Both the position numbers and the translations under genes were made by a program. From DATJSN01 sp035504095 (GTDB taxonomy: Bacteria > Planctomycetota > Phycisphaerae > WQYP01), in NCBI GenBank assembly GCA_035504095.1, contig DATJSN010000079.1, forward strand, positions 1-64,000: a stretch of DNA of 64,000 bases, given 5' to 3'. Below are positions 25,332 to 34,764 of this stretch, one piece after another (the first letter of the stretch is position 1; every line of letters starts with the position of its first letter). The notes beneath the pieces are model-generated. The model saw only the letters and a list, made by a program, of their open reading frames with translations, was not told the origin of the DNA and ran no database searches.

Positions 25332-27470
25332 TCATTGCGTGCTGGCGACAGCATCGCTCGCTGGCGCTGGCGTCTGTGGAGACTCATCTCGTATGGCCTG
25401 TTTGCGGGAGAGCTTGATGCGTCCCTGATCGTCAATGGCGATGACTTTGACGCGAACTTCCTGACCAATCTTCACTTCATCCTGAACGTTTTTAACATAT
25501 TTATCTGCAAGCTCGCTGATGTGACACAGGCCATCGACTCCCGGAATGACTTCGATGAATGCACCAAAATCCTTTACTGAACTGACGCGACCGTTGTAAA
25601 TTTTCCCGATTTTTACGTCTTCAGTCAGACGTTCAACTTCTTCACGGGCTTTTTCCGCCGCCTGCATTCCAAGTGCGGAAATAAACACAGTTCCATCATC
25701 ATCGATATCGATTTTGGCGCCGGTGGTTTCAACAATTTTCTTGATGGTTTTGCCGCCGGGGCCAATCACCTTGCCGATTTTCTCTGGGTTGATCCGAATG
25801 GTCAGCAGACGCGGAGCATAAGGCGAAATCTGCGGACGATGACCGGCAATGGCTGATTGCATATTTTCCAGAATGATCAACCGGGCGACGCGGGCCTGTT
25901 CCAGCGCGGCGGCGATCAAATCATGCCGCAGACCGCGGATTTTCAGATCAAGCTGAATTCCTGTTATGCCCTGTGTTGTTCCGGAAACTTTAAAATCCAT
26001 ATCACCGTAATGGTCTTCTTCGCCGATGATGTCCGTAAGTAATACTTCGCGTGAAGAATCCATTACCAGTCCGATACTGATGCCTGCGACCGGACGGACC
26101 AGTGGGACACCGGCATCCAGCAGGGCCAGCGTGCCGCCGCAAACCGACGCCATCGACGAACTGCCGTTGGATTCCAGGATGTCCGAAACTACGCGAATGA
26201 CGTAGGGAAATTGTTCCGGCGACGGCAGAACCGGCTCCAGAGAGCGTTCCGCCAGGGCGCCGTGGCCGATTTCGCGCCGTCCCGGTCCCATGATCCGTTT
26301 GACTTCGCCCGTTGCAAACGGCGGGAAGTTGTAATGCAGCATGAATTTCTTGGCATATTCTTCACCAAGGCCATCGACAATTTGCTCATCATCACCGGTA
26401 CCCAGAGTGGTGGTAACCAGGGCCTGGGTCTCGCCGCGACTGAAAATCGCTGAACCGTGCGTGCGAGGCAGAATCCCAACCTCGCAATGAAGCGGACGGA
26501 TGGTGGTAGCGTCGCGGCCGTCCGGACGTTTGCCAGAGAGGATCATTTCACGAACAATTTTTTCTTCAGCAGTGGCAAATGCTATGGCAACGTGCATGGG
26601 GTTGTTTAATGATTTGCCAGACGCGGCATCCAAGGCAGTAAATTTTTCCATGATTTCGTTTTTTACTGCATTGACGGCGTCGTTGCGTTCGTGTTTGCCG
26701 ACAATTACTTTAGCCTGGCGGATACGATCGGCGTATTTGAACACCTCAACGATGAGCTCTGCAGAAGGTCCATGCAGGCTAACGCGTTTAGGTTTACCTA
26801 CCTTTGATATAAGTTCTTTCTGAAGAGCTACAATTTGATGTATCAGCTTGTGGCCCAGTTCGATGGCTTCGAGAATTGTTTTCTCTGGCAATTCCCGGCT
26901 TCCAACCTCGATCATATTCACCGCTTCATCGGTTCCTGCGAGCAATAAATCCAAATCGGATTGATCCAGTTCAGAAGTTGTGGGCATAAGAACAAATTTG
27001 CCATCAACCCGGCCTATACGCACTGCACCAATGGGGCCCTCAAAAGGAACTTCGCTGATACCCAATGCTGCCGAAGCTCCGATCATAGCTAACACATCCG
27101 GGTCATTCTGACCGTCCGCGGAAAGCACCAGCACTTGGATCAGTACTTCATCAAAATACCCTTGGGGAAACAGGGGTCTTATGGGTCGATCGATCATGCG
27201 CGCAGTAAGTGTTTCCTTGGTGGAAGGACGTCCTTCGCGCTTGATAAAACCGCCGGGAAATTTGCCGGCAGCAGACGTTTTCTCTCGATAATCGACGGTA
27301 AGAGGAAAAAAATCGGTTCCCGGACGCGGATCAGAGGAAACCACTGTTGCCAGAATCACAGTTTCGCCATACCGCACCAGCACTGCACCGTCCGCCTGTT
27401 TGGCCAGGTAACCGGTTTCAATCGAGAGAGGTTTACCATTAATTTGCGTTTCAACTTTCGTAGCCGTCAT
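25332..27470 (-). CDS. pnp: Polyribonucleotide nucleotidyltransferase (PNPase)
   Basis: Phosphorolytic 3'-5' exoribonuclease of mRNA decay. 712 residues in the family order: first RNase PH domain (VRYGETVILATVVSS; FPLTVDYREKTSAAGKFPGG), helical linker, second RNase PH domain (LPRTHGSAIFSRGETQALVT; MASVCGGTLALLDAGVP), KH domain with GPGGKTIKKIVETTGAKIDI, and an S1 domain (GRVSSVKDFGAFIEVIPG; CHISELAD). It follows rpsO with a 173-bp gap, the classic order in bacteria. Confidence 0.96.
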   Translation of the reverse strand: MTATKVETQINGKPLSIETGYLAKQADGAVLVRYGETVILATVVSSDPRPGTDFFPLTVDYREKTSAAGKFPGGFIKREGRPSTKETLTARMIDRPIRPLFPQGYFDEVLIQVLVLSADGQNDPDVLAMIGASAALGISEVPFEGPIGAVRIGRVDGKFVLMPTTSELDQSDLDLLLAGTDEAVNMIEVGSRELPEKTILEAIELGHKLIHQIVALQKELISKVGKPKRVSLHGPSAELIVEVFKYADRIRQAKVIVGKHERNDAVNAVKNEIMEKFTALDAASGKSLNNPMHVAIAFATAEEKIVREMILSGKRPDGRDATTIRPLHCEVGILPRTHGSAIFSRGETQALVTTTLGTGDDEQIVDGLGEEYAKKFMLHYNFPPFATGEVKRIMGPGRREIGHGALAERSLEPVLPSPEQFPYVIRVVSDILESNGSSSMASVCGGTLALLDAGVPLVRPVAGISIGLVMDSSREVLLTDIIGEEDHYGDMDFKVSGTTQGITGIQLDLKIRGLRHDLIAAALEQARVARLIILENMQSAIAGHRPQISPYAPRLLTIRINPEKIGKVIGPGGKTIKKIVETTGAKIDIDDDGTVFISALGMQAAEKAREEVERLTEDVKIGKIYNGRVSSVKDFGAFIEVIPGVDGLCHISELADKYVKNVQDEVKIGQEVRVKVIAIDDQGRIKLSRKQAIRDESPQTPAPASDAVASTQ

Positions 27471-27643
27471 TTTTCTTCACCTTCATTTATTCCGACGCCA
27501 TCCGATAATATTTTCCAACACTTCCAATATTAACTAAAAACTTTCGTTAACGGTCCAAAACTAAGAAAGCCAATTCCACATAGTCACGATCATTTGCATC
27601 AGGTAAAAATTTTTCCGATCGGACCGCAATTCTTTTTCTTTCA

Positions 27644-27910
27644 TTATTTACGCAAACCCAGCCGGGTAATGATTGTTTGATAACGTTGCGGATCCGTACG
27701 GGTCAAATACTTAAGTAAACTTGAACGCTTACCCACCATTTTCAGCAGGCCCCGGCGGGAGGAAAAATCTTTCTTGTGGTTTTTGAGATGCTCTGTAAGT
27801 TCATTGATCCGTTCAGTCAAGAGTGCAATCTGCACTTCGGCTGAACCAGTATCTTTTTCATGAATGCGTGTATCCCCGATAATTTTCTTCTTGCGGTCCT
27901 CAGTAATCAT
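27644..27910 (-). CDS. rpsO: 30S ribosomal protein S15
   Basis: Primary 16S-binding protein of the platform. 88 residues: [20 protein letters not shown], then [40 protein letters not shown] and [20 protein letters not shown], almost textbook. The start at 27910 gives the family length and has AAAGGTG about 10 bp before it; the frame continues upstream to 27958 with unrelated residues. It probably heads an rpsO-pnp operon. In other bacteria S15 represses its own translation via the leader; no such fold was established here. Confidence 0.96.
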   Translation of the reverse strand: MITEDRKKKIIGDTRIHEKDTGSAEVQIALLTERINELTEHLKNHKKDFSSRRGLLKMVGKRSSLLKYLTRTDPQRYQTIITRLGLRK

Positions 27911-27996
27911 TAAAAAAGTACACCTTTCACCGTATAAACGGCGGGACACGTCCAGCACATGCCGGTTCGTTCCTCGCTGATTTTTTCGAACTTAAC

Positions 27997-28024
27997 ATTA
28001 TACATTTATGCGATAGGGTCGCAA
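27997..28024 (-). promoter_or_regulatory. Putative promoter of rpsO-pnp
   Basis: On the minus strand, TTGCGA (28024-28019) and a perfect TATAAT (28002-27997) are separated by 16 bp, giving an rpsO leader of about 80 bases. Confidence 0.55.
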
Positions 28025-28057
28025 GGATGTCAAATGTAAGGAAAAAGAACGTGCAAC

Positions 28058-28411
28058 TCATATAGCTTCGCCGCCGCTTACGCCATCGCTGATGCGTACC
28101 ACATTTTCCAACGGTAAAATAAATATTTTTCCATCTCCAAACTGGCCTTTGCCGCCGGGACCGCTGCGTGCGGCCTTGGTAATCGCATCAATGGTGGGTT
28201 GAACGAAATTATCATTCACCGCGATGTCCAAACGTACCTTGCGGATCAAATTGACCTGCGCAGCAAGACCGCGAAAAAATTCCGTGTGTCCTTTCTGTCG
28301 GCCATAACCCTGTACATCACTGACAGTGAGGCGAAAAACTTCTACGTCACTAAGGGCTTGTTTTACTGCGTCGAGCCGATAGGGCTGAATGATGGCGATA
28401 ATCCATTTCAA
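28058..28411 (-). CDS. PII-family nitrogen regulator, variant T-loop
   Basis: 117 residues of GlnB/GlnK type: MKWIIAIIQPYRLDAVKQAL, GYGRQKGHTEFFRG (T-loop base, 36-48), then VRLDIAVNDNFVQPTIDAI and GDGKIFILPLENVVRIS (B-loop region, C-terminal strand). Tyr51, uridylylated in E. coli GlnB, is Ala here (GLAAQVN), and residue 46 is Phe. An insertion of about four residues (SGPGGKGQFGDGK) lengthens the segment before GDGKIF. It likely regulates the ammonium transporter gene lying upstream on the same strand, binding ATP/ADP and 2-oxoglutarate, but without Tyr51 uridylylation. Codon choice does not set it apart from its neighbours. Confidence 0.92.
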   Translation of the reverse strand: MKWIIAIIQPYRLDAVKQALSDVEVFRLTVSDVQGYGRQKGHTEFFRGLAAQVNLIRKVRLDIAVNDNFVQPTIDAITKAARSGPGGKGQFGDGKIFILPLENVVRISDGVSGGEAI

Positions 28412-28469
28412 TTTTTGTCCTCCTATATTCGTTTAACGAAGGAAGTGTAACCCGTATTCTTCAGTAGGG

Positions 28470-28514
28470 CAAAAAAAAGAGCGACCGGGGCGGAAAATCG
28501 CCCCGATCGCCCGG
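28470..28514 (-). terminator. Rho-independent terminator after amt
   Basis: Read on the minus strand, GCGATCGGGGCGA pairs with CGCCCCGGTCGC around a short T-rich loop, and a run of eight T follows. It separates the amt gene from the PII gene, so PII expression must rely on readthrough or its own promoter. Confidence 0.8.
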
Positions 28515-28568
28515 GAATTCAAGCTAATCATCTTTACCGTTAATGAAGCGGCTTTGCGCCAATGAACA

Positions 28569-30125
28569 TCAGACGGTAATCGGTCCTGAAGAATCCTGAT
28601 CGGCAAGGCCGTAGGCTTCTTCTCCGTGAACCGCGAGGTCGCCAAGTCTGAGTTTTTCTTCAGACATGCGCAGCGGTACAAAGAGCTTAATGCCAAACAT
28701 GATAACCGTCGTGATTATCAGGTTCCATCCGATGATAAAGCCGGCACCATACACTTGGAGTAAGAGCTGGTGTGGATTTCCATAAAGTGCGCCACCTATA
28801 TTACCATTTGTTGCACCAGGTTCGGCAACCAAATTGAAAGCAGCGCATCCCAGTGGAGTTGCCAATATACCGGTCAAAAGGCCACCGGTTAATCCGGCAA
28901 ATCCGTGGGTATGGATTACGCCAAGGCAATCGTCGACTTTAGTGAAGATCGAAAGTTTCTTGCCAAGGATATTCATCGTGGTCCATGGGACAATAGCTCC
29001 CACCAGACCGACGGCTAACGCACCATAACCGTTGACTACACCGGCTCCCGGCGTAATACCGACAAGACCGGCGATCATACCGTTAACGGCGCCAAGCACA
29101 GATGGTTTGCCATACCTGAAGTAATCCAGGAACATCCATGTTAACAAAGCTGCTGCTGTAGCCACGTTGGTGTTCAGAACGGCAGCACCGGCATCCGGAG
29201 AAGCCGTGTATGGGTCGCCGCCGTTAAAACCATCCCAACCAAGCCACAACAGGCCCGCGCCAGCGAGCACCATAAGGATGTTATTGGGTTTAAAGTTGCT
29301 GCGATCAGCGGGCAACCGTGGACCAAGAATGGCTGCGGCAACAAATGCCGATACACCTGCTGCCAAGTGAATGACGTAGCCGCCTGAATAGTCAATACAA
29401 CCCATTTGGGCAAGCCATCCGCCACCCCACAGACTAAATGCACCTACGGTATAGGAGAGGGTCAGCCAGAGCGGACAGAAAAGCATCCAAGCCACGAAAC
29501 TCATCCGGCCAAAAAGGGAGCCGGCGATCAGGATGACGGTAATAGCTGCAAACACAAATTGGAAGAAGACCATTGAAGCCATGGGGAATGCAGCATAAGA
29601 AAAGCCTGATCCATCTGCATAATGCCCTGCACCTGGCAAACACGCCTGGGTAAGCTCACTATGCATGGCAGCTGCAGATATGGGTTGCCCAACAAAGCCC
29701 TGCCCAGCAACTGCTAACCATTGTGGCCCGAAGCCCATATTATAGGCCCAGAGAAGCCAGGCAATCAGCACCGAGGAAAAGGCATAGAAGACCATGAAGG
29801 CGGAGTTAATCGCCCATTTCTTCTTTACCACGCCGCCGTACAAAATGGCCAGACCAGGAATGCTTTGAATACCAACGATGGTTGCGGCAATCATTTGCCA
29901 GGCATTGTCGCCGTTGTTAAGCCACGTTGGATCAACAATTGGATTGTTGTCAGCAGGGCCTGGGCTTGGTCCAACAAATACGCTTTCTCCACCAACAGTC
30001 GTGGTGGTAGGTGCCGAAGCCGTTTGTGCCATCACGGGCGCGACAATCATTATCACCACCAACAGTGCAGAGAGCACCGCCATGGCTTTAATAACTTGTC
30101 CTGTAAGTAGTTTTCTAAAACGCAT
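28569..30125 (-). CDS. amt: Ammonium transporter (Amt family)
   Basis: Inner-membrane ammonium channel. From the start at 30125 it has 518 residues with a signal peptide (MRFRKLLTGQVIKAMAVL, ending APVMAQ), then about eleven helices. Family marks include GDNAWQMIAATIVGIQSIPG, FYAFSSVLIAWLLWAYNMG, DYSGGYVIHLAAGVSAFVAA (first pore His), FNGGDPY and VIHTHGFAGLTGGLLTGI (second pore His). The frame is open to 30257 and an ATG at 30218 also has a strong AAAGGAG. The 30125 start is preferred because it has GGGAGGA 8 bp upstream and begins with a proper signal peptide. The PII gene follows. Confidence 0.9.
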   Translation of the reverse strand: MRFRKLLTGQVIKAMAVLSALLVVIMIVAPVMAQTASAPTTTTVGGESVFVGPSPGPADNNPIVDPTWLNNGDNAWQMIAATIVGIQSIPGLAILYGGVVKKKWAINSAFMVFYAFSSVLIAWLLWAYNMGFGPQWLAVAGQGFVGQPISAAAMHSELTQACLPGAGHYADGSGFSYAAFPMASMVFFQFVFAAITVILIAGSLFGRMSFVAWMLFCPLWLTLSYTVGAFSLWGGGWLAQMGCIDYSGGYVIHLAAGVSAFVAAAILGPRLPADRSNFKPNNILMVLAGAGLLWLGWDGFNGGDPYTASPDAGAAVLNTNVATAAALLTWMFLDYFRYGKPSVLGAVNGMIAGLVGITPGAGVVNGYGALAVGLVGAIVPWTTMNILGKKLSIFTKVDDCLGVIHTHGFAGLTGGLLTGILATPLGCAAFNLVAEPGATNGNIGGALYGNPHQLLLQVYGAGFIIGWNLIITTVIMFGIKLFVPLRMSEEKLRLGDLAVHGEEAYGLADQDSSGPITV

Positions 30126-30324
30126 CAAAAAAGTCCTCCCAAAAAAACCTCTCAACCCTGAAATAGTATTTCCAGCCCGCAACGCACGGGTGGAAGACAA
30201 TGCACCAGAATCGGCCATCAACACTCCTTTCAAAATGCGGCCCTGTTGTTGGGCCATAATTCCGAGTTCTATCCGCTGACTTTGTCAGCCTGAACTTTAC
30301 AACAACAAATCATTGCCGCGCATA

Positions 30325-30819
30325 TCAGCAAAGACGGGGGAGTTGCTGCAAATCGGAATGTAAAATAAAGCTGGAATTCGAAGCGATTCGTGCAGATGAG
30401 TGGACCGTGGCAGGCGTCAGGAAATCAATTAAAGGCAGTAGTATAGCATGGGAGAGGTCAGCATTGTCTGTCAGACGAGCGCGCTCGCCAGACGAAGAAA
30501 CCCAAATTTTAGATAATTGGTTGTCGGTTACAAATTCATTTGCGCAAGACCAAATTTTTCCTTTACATTCAACGCCAAGGCATAAGCTTAAATGTCCTGG
30601 TGTATAAATCCGAATGGTGGAAACGTTCAAAGAGTCTTTAAAGTCATTTTGGACGGTACGCCTGAGGTGCATGCCAAGATTAAGAAAAATGGCCAAGGCG
30701 AGCAAAACAAGAATAAGCATTTCCAATTGAGCAACGAGAAGGTTTGTACGAACATCGGCAGACAATGATCCAACCGCAGAACCAGACTGCTGATCAGTTT
30801 TTATGCAACTTGCGCTCAT
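30325..30819 (-). CDS. Single-pass membrane protein of unknown function
   Basis: 164 residues from the ATG at 30819, which has GGAG 6 bp upstream. One hydrophobic helix near residues 30-52 (LEMLILVLLALAIFLNLGMH) leads to a soluble C-terminal domain of about 110 residues with two Cys (LCLGVECKGKIW; CANEF). No family is recognised. It lies upstream of amt on the same strand. The ORF is plausible but not secure, since the region is only moderately coding-like. Confidence 0.45.
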   Translation of the reverse strand: MSASCIKTDQQSGSAVGSLSADVRTNLLVAQLEMLILVLLALAIFLNLGMHLRRTVQNDFKDSLNVSTIRIYTPGHLSLCLGVECKGKIWSCANEFVTDNQLSKIWVSSSGERARLTDNADLSHAILLPLIDFLTPATVHSSARIASNSSFILHSDLQQLPRLC

Positions 30820-31374
30820 TAGCGGCTCCAAGATTGAAAAGAAACACATGCTTCTCAAATCAATCAACTAATGTATAATTCGCATTAGCAAAAATGCGCT
30901 TGCCTATAAACGCGCCAAACCGCGGCGGCTTGTAAGTTGCAATTGGTGTGCCAGTACAATCAACTGTTCATCGCAGCGATATTCGACACAAGCCGTAAAT
31001 TTAGCAAATTTTGTCGTTTTAGTGGGTCAAAGCAAAATTTTGACGATTTTTTTGAGCCTATTAAATAATCGCGCTCTCAGTTTCAACAGAATAGTTGCAC
31101 AAAAATATTGCACAAAATTTATGCACCCATGTTTTCCATATATTGTTTTATAGTCAATATAAAGTTGTAATATCGCAATTGCGATACATATAAATGATCT
31201 ATCACACAATCAAAATATGGTTCATTATATAGATTATTAGTTAATGGCGCGCGGTTTGCTTAGATATATGTGTTTCATGTGACGTCTGTTCATCAGACAC
31301 CACTTCTGAATGAGAAGATAATTTGTTTGGCGAAGGTGGACTTCACCAGGATGTTTCTAACGATGAGGTGAAAC
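30820..31374. other. AT-rich intergenic region without a credible gene
   Basis: About 550 bp, strongly AT-rich between 31010 and 31250 with several poly-T/A tracts. A 60-codon frame at 31027-31209 on the minus strand has no ribosome site and a composition expected from AT-rich non-coding DNA. A GAGGTGA at 31365-31371 belongs to the next gene. Nothing else is recognised. Confidence 0.5.
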
Positions 31375-31698
31375 ATGGTTCCCCTGCCTTTCAAAGTAGA
31401 TTGGACGCCGTCATTCCCCGCAGCCCGAAGAAAAGTAGGGCGTCTGGCCCCAATGTCAATTCGAGATGTTCTTGCCCACAGAAAAATTACCCGCTATGCA
31501 TTAGCCATGCTGATTGTTCCAGCTTACTTTCTGGGCGTTGCGATTTTGTTGGATTCTTTTTGGACGCCCTCGCAGGTACAGAAGTCAAACGCAGTGGTAC
31601 AAACTTCGACGAATGGCTCTTCTTTGGCACTGGACAAGCAAGAATCCGTAGGGATGGGATTAAGGCAGTCCACTGTGGCAATAGAAGCCCATCCGTAA
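31375..31698 (+). CDS. Small single-pass membrane protein
   Basis: 107 residues with one central hydrophobic helix (YALAMLIVPAYFLGVAILLD, about 42-61) preceded by a basic, helical N terminus and followed by a polar tail. GAGGTGA stands 3 bp before the ATG. Another frame (31323-31715) overlaps almost fully but lacks a ribosome site. The domain is not recognised. It is 80 bp before the antiporter gene, with which it may be transcribed. Confidence 0.45.
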   Translation: MVPLPFKVDWTPSFPAARRKVGRLAPMSIRDVLAHRKITRYALAMLIVPAYFLGVAILLDSFWTPSQVQKSNAVVQTSTNGSSLALDKQESVGMGLRQSTVAIEAHP

Positions 31699-31778
31699 TT
31701 GCTTTGGGCTATTAATCACATTACACAGGCGACATTGTTATCCAGTAAATACCCTTTTCATACCATCATTTAGACGGC

Positions 31779-33266
31779 ATGATTGCCGTCATGAAAAGCT
31801 GGTTAAACCTCTGCCCACGTTTTGAAATTAACTGGTGCTACCCATCAGCACCAAATAATTCATCACCCACAAACATCAAACCCCGTTGGCATATTCTATT
31901 GGTTGCCCTGCTGATTTCCGCCGCAGTTTTTTTGGCTCATTGGATTCTGACAGATTTACAAAGTGGTTCTTCGCCGTCCAAAGTCGAGTTGTATTGGTGT
32001 AGTCCCTTTGTCGTACTTCTCCTGGCGCTGGCCGTTTTACCCGTAGTAGTTCCACATGTCTGGCATCGCCACTATATCATGATTTGCGGCGGCATCGGAT
32101 TTCTGGCGGCACTCGGTTACTCCTTCGGATTGAATGGGTTGAAAGATGAAGCGGAGAGCTTGGCGCTCTATCTGCCATTTATTACCTTGCTAAGTGCGTT
32201 ATTTGTGATTGCTTCCGGAATTCAGGTTGCAGTGAACCACCCGGCTTCACCAGTATCCAATGTCATGATGCTTCTTCTTGGAGCGATCCTTGCCAATGTC
32301 CTGGGCACAACGGGTATAAGCATTCTACTAATTCGACCGTTTCTGGAAATGAATATGAAGCGGCTTCAGCCTTTTCACATCGTATTTTTTGTATTTATCG
32401 TATCCAATATCGGCGGCGTTCTTACACCCATGGGCGACCCACCCTTACTCGCCGGATTCCTGTTTGGTATGCCGTTCTGGTGGATGCTTCGCCACGCCTG
32501 GGCTCCATGGTTGTTAGCCATATCATTGCTACTGCTGGTGTTTTATCTGATGGACAGGCGAATACCCTCTAGTAAAGCAAGTTCTGGGGTAAACTCGGTC
32601 GCCAATTGCATTAAACTTACAGGTCTGGGGCAGTTATTTTTTATCTGCTTGGTATTGGCAGGTTTATTTCTATCATCTCCATGGAGCGAAATAGTAATGA
32701 TTATGGCGGCCGGAATCTCGCTGAGCCTGACGCCTGCCATGGTGCATGGAAATAACCATTTCACCTTTTATCCATTACGGGAAATGGCGATATTGTTTCT
32801 GGGAATTTTTCTAACCATGGCGCCGGTTCTGAATATCCTTTCTCATGCATCCGAAGAAGGAAAGCTTGATAATGCTTTGAAAACGCCTGGACGCTGCTAT
32901 ATTCTGGCCGGCGGTTTGTCCGCCTTCCTTGACAATACGCCAACGTATCTTGCCTGTTTGCAAAGTCGAGCGGTCCAAGGACAATCAAATCAAACTGATT
33001 CGAATCTCACAGGCGAGAAGAAAACAAAGATATTACAAAATTTGGCCGCAAATCCCGTTGAGGGTCTGTATACACTGGCTATTTCTCTGGGAGCCGTGTT
33101 TTTCGGCGCCGCAACATGGATCGGCAATGGCCCGAATCTTTTGATCAAAAGTATTGCTGAGGAAAGTGGAATCGCGTGTCCTTCATTTGTCGCTTATATT
33201 TTAAAGTACACTATACCCATACTGTTGCCTGTGCTCGTTCTGGTATGGCTGGTTTTTCTTTTGTAA
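31779..33266 (+). CDS. NhaD-type Na+/H+ antiporter (ion transporter superfamily)
   Basis: 495 residues with about 12 membrane helices. Diagnostic stretches are NVLGTTGISILLIRPFLEMN, FIVSNIGGVLTPMGDPPLLA, FWWMLRHAWAPW, FLDNTPTYLACLQS and FGAATWIGNGPNLLIKSIAE; the NIGG.LTP.GDPP and GNGPN repeats are typical of NhaD/ArsB-like carriers in this fold. It is the kind that exchanges Na+ for H+ at high pH. The first 40 residues are polar and the start could be the ATG at 31791 instead. The next gene, pabB, follows at 40 bp. Confidence 0.82.
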   Translation: MIAVMKSWLNLCPRFEINWCYPSAPNNSSPTNIKPRWHILLVALLISAAVFLAHWILTDLQSGSSPSKVELYWCSPFVVLLLALAVLPVVVPHVWHRHYIMICGGIGFLAALGYSFGLNGLKDEAESLALYLPFITLLSALFVIASGIQVAVNHPASPVSNVMMLLLGAILANVLGTTGISILLIRPFLEMNMKRLQPFHIVFFVFIVSNIGGVLTPMGDPPLLAGFLFGMPFWWMLRHAWAPWLLAISLLLLVFYLMDRRIPSSKASSGVNSVANCIKLTGLGQLFFICLVLAGLFLSSPWSEIVMIMAAGISLSLTPAMVHGNNHFTFYPLREMAILFLGIFLTMAPVLNILSHASEEGKLDNALKTPGRCYILAGGLSAFLDNTPTYLACLQSRAVQGQSNQTDSNLTGEKKTKILQNLAANPVEGLYTLAISLGAVFFGAATWIGNGPNLLIKSIAEESGIACPSFVAYILKYTIPILLPVLVLVWLVFLL

Positions 33267-33306
33267 ATGGCTTCTATCCAACAAGATGAGCGCCAAGGTG
33301 TGAATG

Positions 33307-34764
33307 ATGAATTGGCGATTTCACGTACAGTCAACTCAAAGCCCTGCTGTGATTAACACGATGCAGTTGTTAGCCAGACTTGCCGAAGCAGAAGGGGATT
33401 TGGCTCTGCTTCATGAGGCGCCCAACGGTCGTGCAGTCATCGGCGTAAATCCGCTAATAACTTTTACCGCCTGGCGTCATGGAATTCGCTGCCGGGTGGC
33501 TTTGGAAACATCACCGCAAATTAAACAATCGAATAATCCACCTATTCCCACCAATGCAATTGATGCCAGCGAGGCACTGAAAATCTGGGAACGTGTTCTC
33601 AGTGGCGTGCATTTTTCCGGTTTGTCAATCCCGACTGAAATGTTTGGCTGGCTGGGGTTCATCAGCTATGAACTTGGTGTAATGCTGGAATTGCCGAGTT
33701 TGTATATGGATGATGAGTCGCCCCCGCTTCTTCATTGGCAGTTGTTCAGTCAATATTTTGTTTATGATTCGGCGCGTGATGTCTGGACGTTAATAGTTCT
33801 TGATCCGCATGAACCCGAGAAAAAAAAGGTGGGTCAAATTTGGTCTGACATGCACAGAGTTCTAGACGCGGCCACAGATAATTCTGCGGACGATCTCACC
33901 GCCGTTGGCTGCTCGGAAATCATCCAAACGCCAGACCGCGGTCGATTTGAAGAAAACATCCGGCGATGTTTGGATTACATCGCTGCAGGTGACATCTATC
34001 AGGCCAATCTCGCCGAGCACTGGATTCTGCATTCCGGAATAAAGCCCGTTCAGATTTACCGCAATATGATCGAATTAAGTCCGTCGCACTATGGTGCATT
34101 TGTCAGGTTTGGCATAAAGAACATTTGTTCTGTTTCGCCGGAATTGTTTGTTCTGCGTCGCGGCGACAAACTCGTCACCCAGCCAATCAAGGGGACGCGT
34201 CGACGTTATTTAAGTGATCCTTCAATGGACGAGCGGGAGCGGAATGATCTTTTGAAAAGCCCTAAAGACCGCGCCGAATTGGCGATGATCGTCGATTTAC
34301 TGCGCAACGATCTGGGGCGGGTCTGCATTCCCGGGTCAGTCCGGGTTGTTGATGAGCGGCGAATTGAACGGCTTCCCACTGTCTGGCACACATCGTCCCG
34401 CATTGAAGGTGTTTTGAGGTCCGGTGCAACGTCTCGCTGGGCGGATCTAATCGCAGGCGTTTGTCCGGGTGGTTCGATAACCGGCGTACCCAAAATTCGT
34501 GCCATGGAAATTATCGCCGAACTCGAGGGGCAACCACGGGGAGTTTATTGTGGAAACATCGGCTGGATTCATCCAAACGGCGATGGAGTTTTGAATATCG
34601 CCATTAGAACACTGCATGTTAACAACGGTTTAGCACGAATATCGGCTGGCTCAGGAATTGTCGCGGAAAGTAATCCTCAAGAAGAGTTCGCGGAAGTTCA
34701 TGCTAAGGCATTTGCATTACTCAAGGCGCTGGAAGCGAATTTACCGGCGGCAATCAGCCGGTGA
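33307..34764 (+). CDS. pabB: Aminodeoxychorismate synthase component I
   Basis: Chorismate-binding enzyme of folate (p-aminobenzoate) synthesis. 485 residues: N-terminal TrpE-like domain, then FEENIRRCLDYIAAGDIYQA, SPELFVLRRGDKLVTQPIKG (Lys in PIKGT marks PabB rather than TrpE), KDRAELAMIVDLLRNDLGRV, LPTVWHTSSRIEG and ICAGVCPGGSITGVPK-like GVCPGGSITGVPKIRAMEII. The start at 33307 follows AAGGTG by 6 bp; the ATG at 33304 is too close. folK lies further along in the window, but no pabA is adjacent. It overlaps the convergent phosphatase gene by 11 bp. Confidence 0.9.
   Translation: MNWRFHVQSTQSPAVINTMQLLARLAEAEGDLALLHEAPNGRAVIGVNPLITFTAWRHGIRCRVALETSPQIKQSNNPPIPTNAIDASEALKIWERVLSGVHFSGLSIPTEMFGWLGFISYELGVMLELPSLYMDDESPPLLHWQLFSQYFVYDSARDVWTLIVLDPHEPEKKKVGQIWSDMHRVLDAATDNSADDLTAVGCSEIIQTPDRGRFEENIRRCLDYIAAGDIYQANLAEHWILHSGIKPVQIYRNMIELSPSHYGAFVRFGIKNICSVSPELFVLRRGDKLVTQPIKGTRRRYLSDPSMDERERNDLLKSPKDRAELAMIVDLLRNDLGRVCIPGSVRVVDERRIERLPTVWHTSSRIEGVLRSGATSRWADLIAGVCPGGSITGVPKIRAMEIIAELEGQPRGVYCGNIGWIHPNGDGVLNIAIRTLHVNNGLARISAGSGIVAESNPQEEFAEVHAKAFALLKALEANLPAAISR

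Noticed and set aside
28412..30324. Sigma-54 (NtrC) promoter for amt or PII
   Set aside because: I looked for TGGCAC-N5-TTGC on the minus strand in the upstream regions and found no acceptable match.
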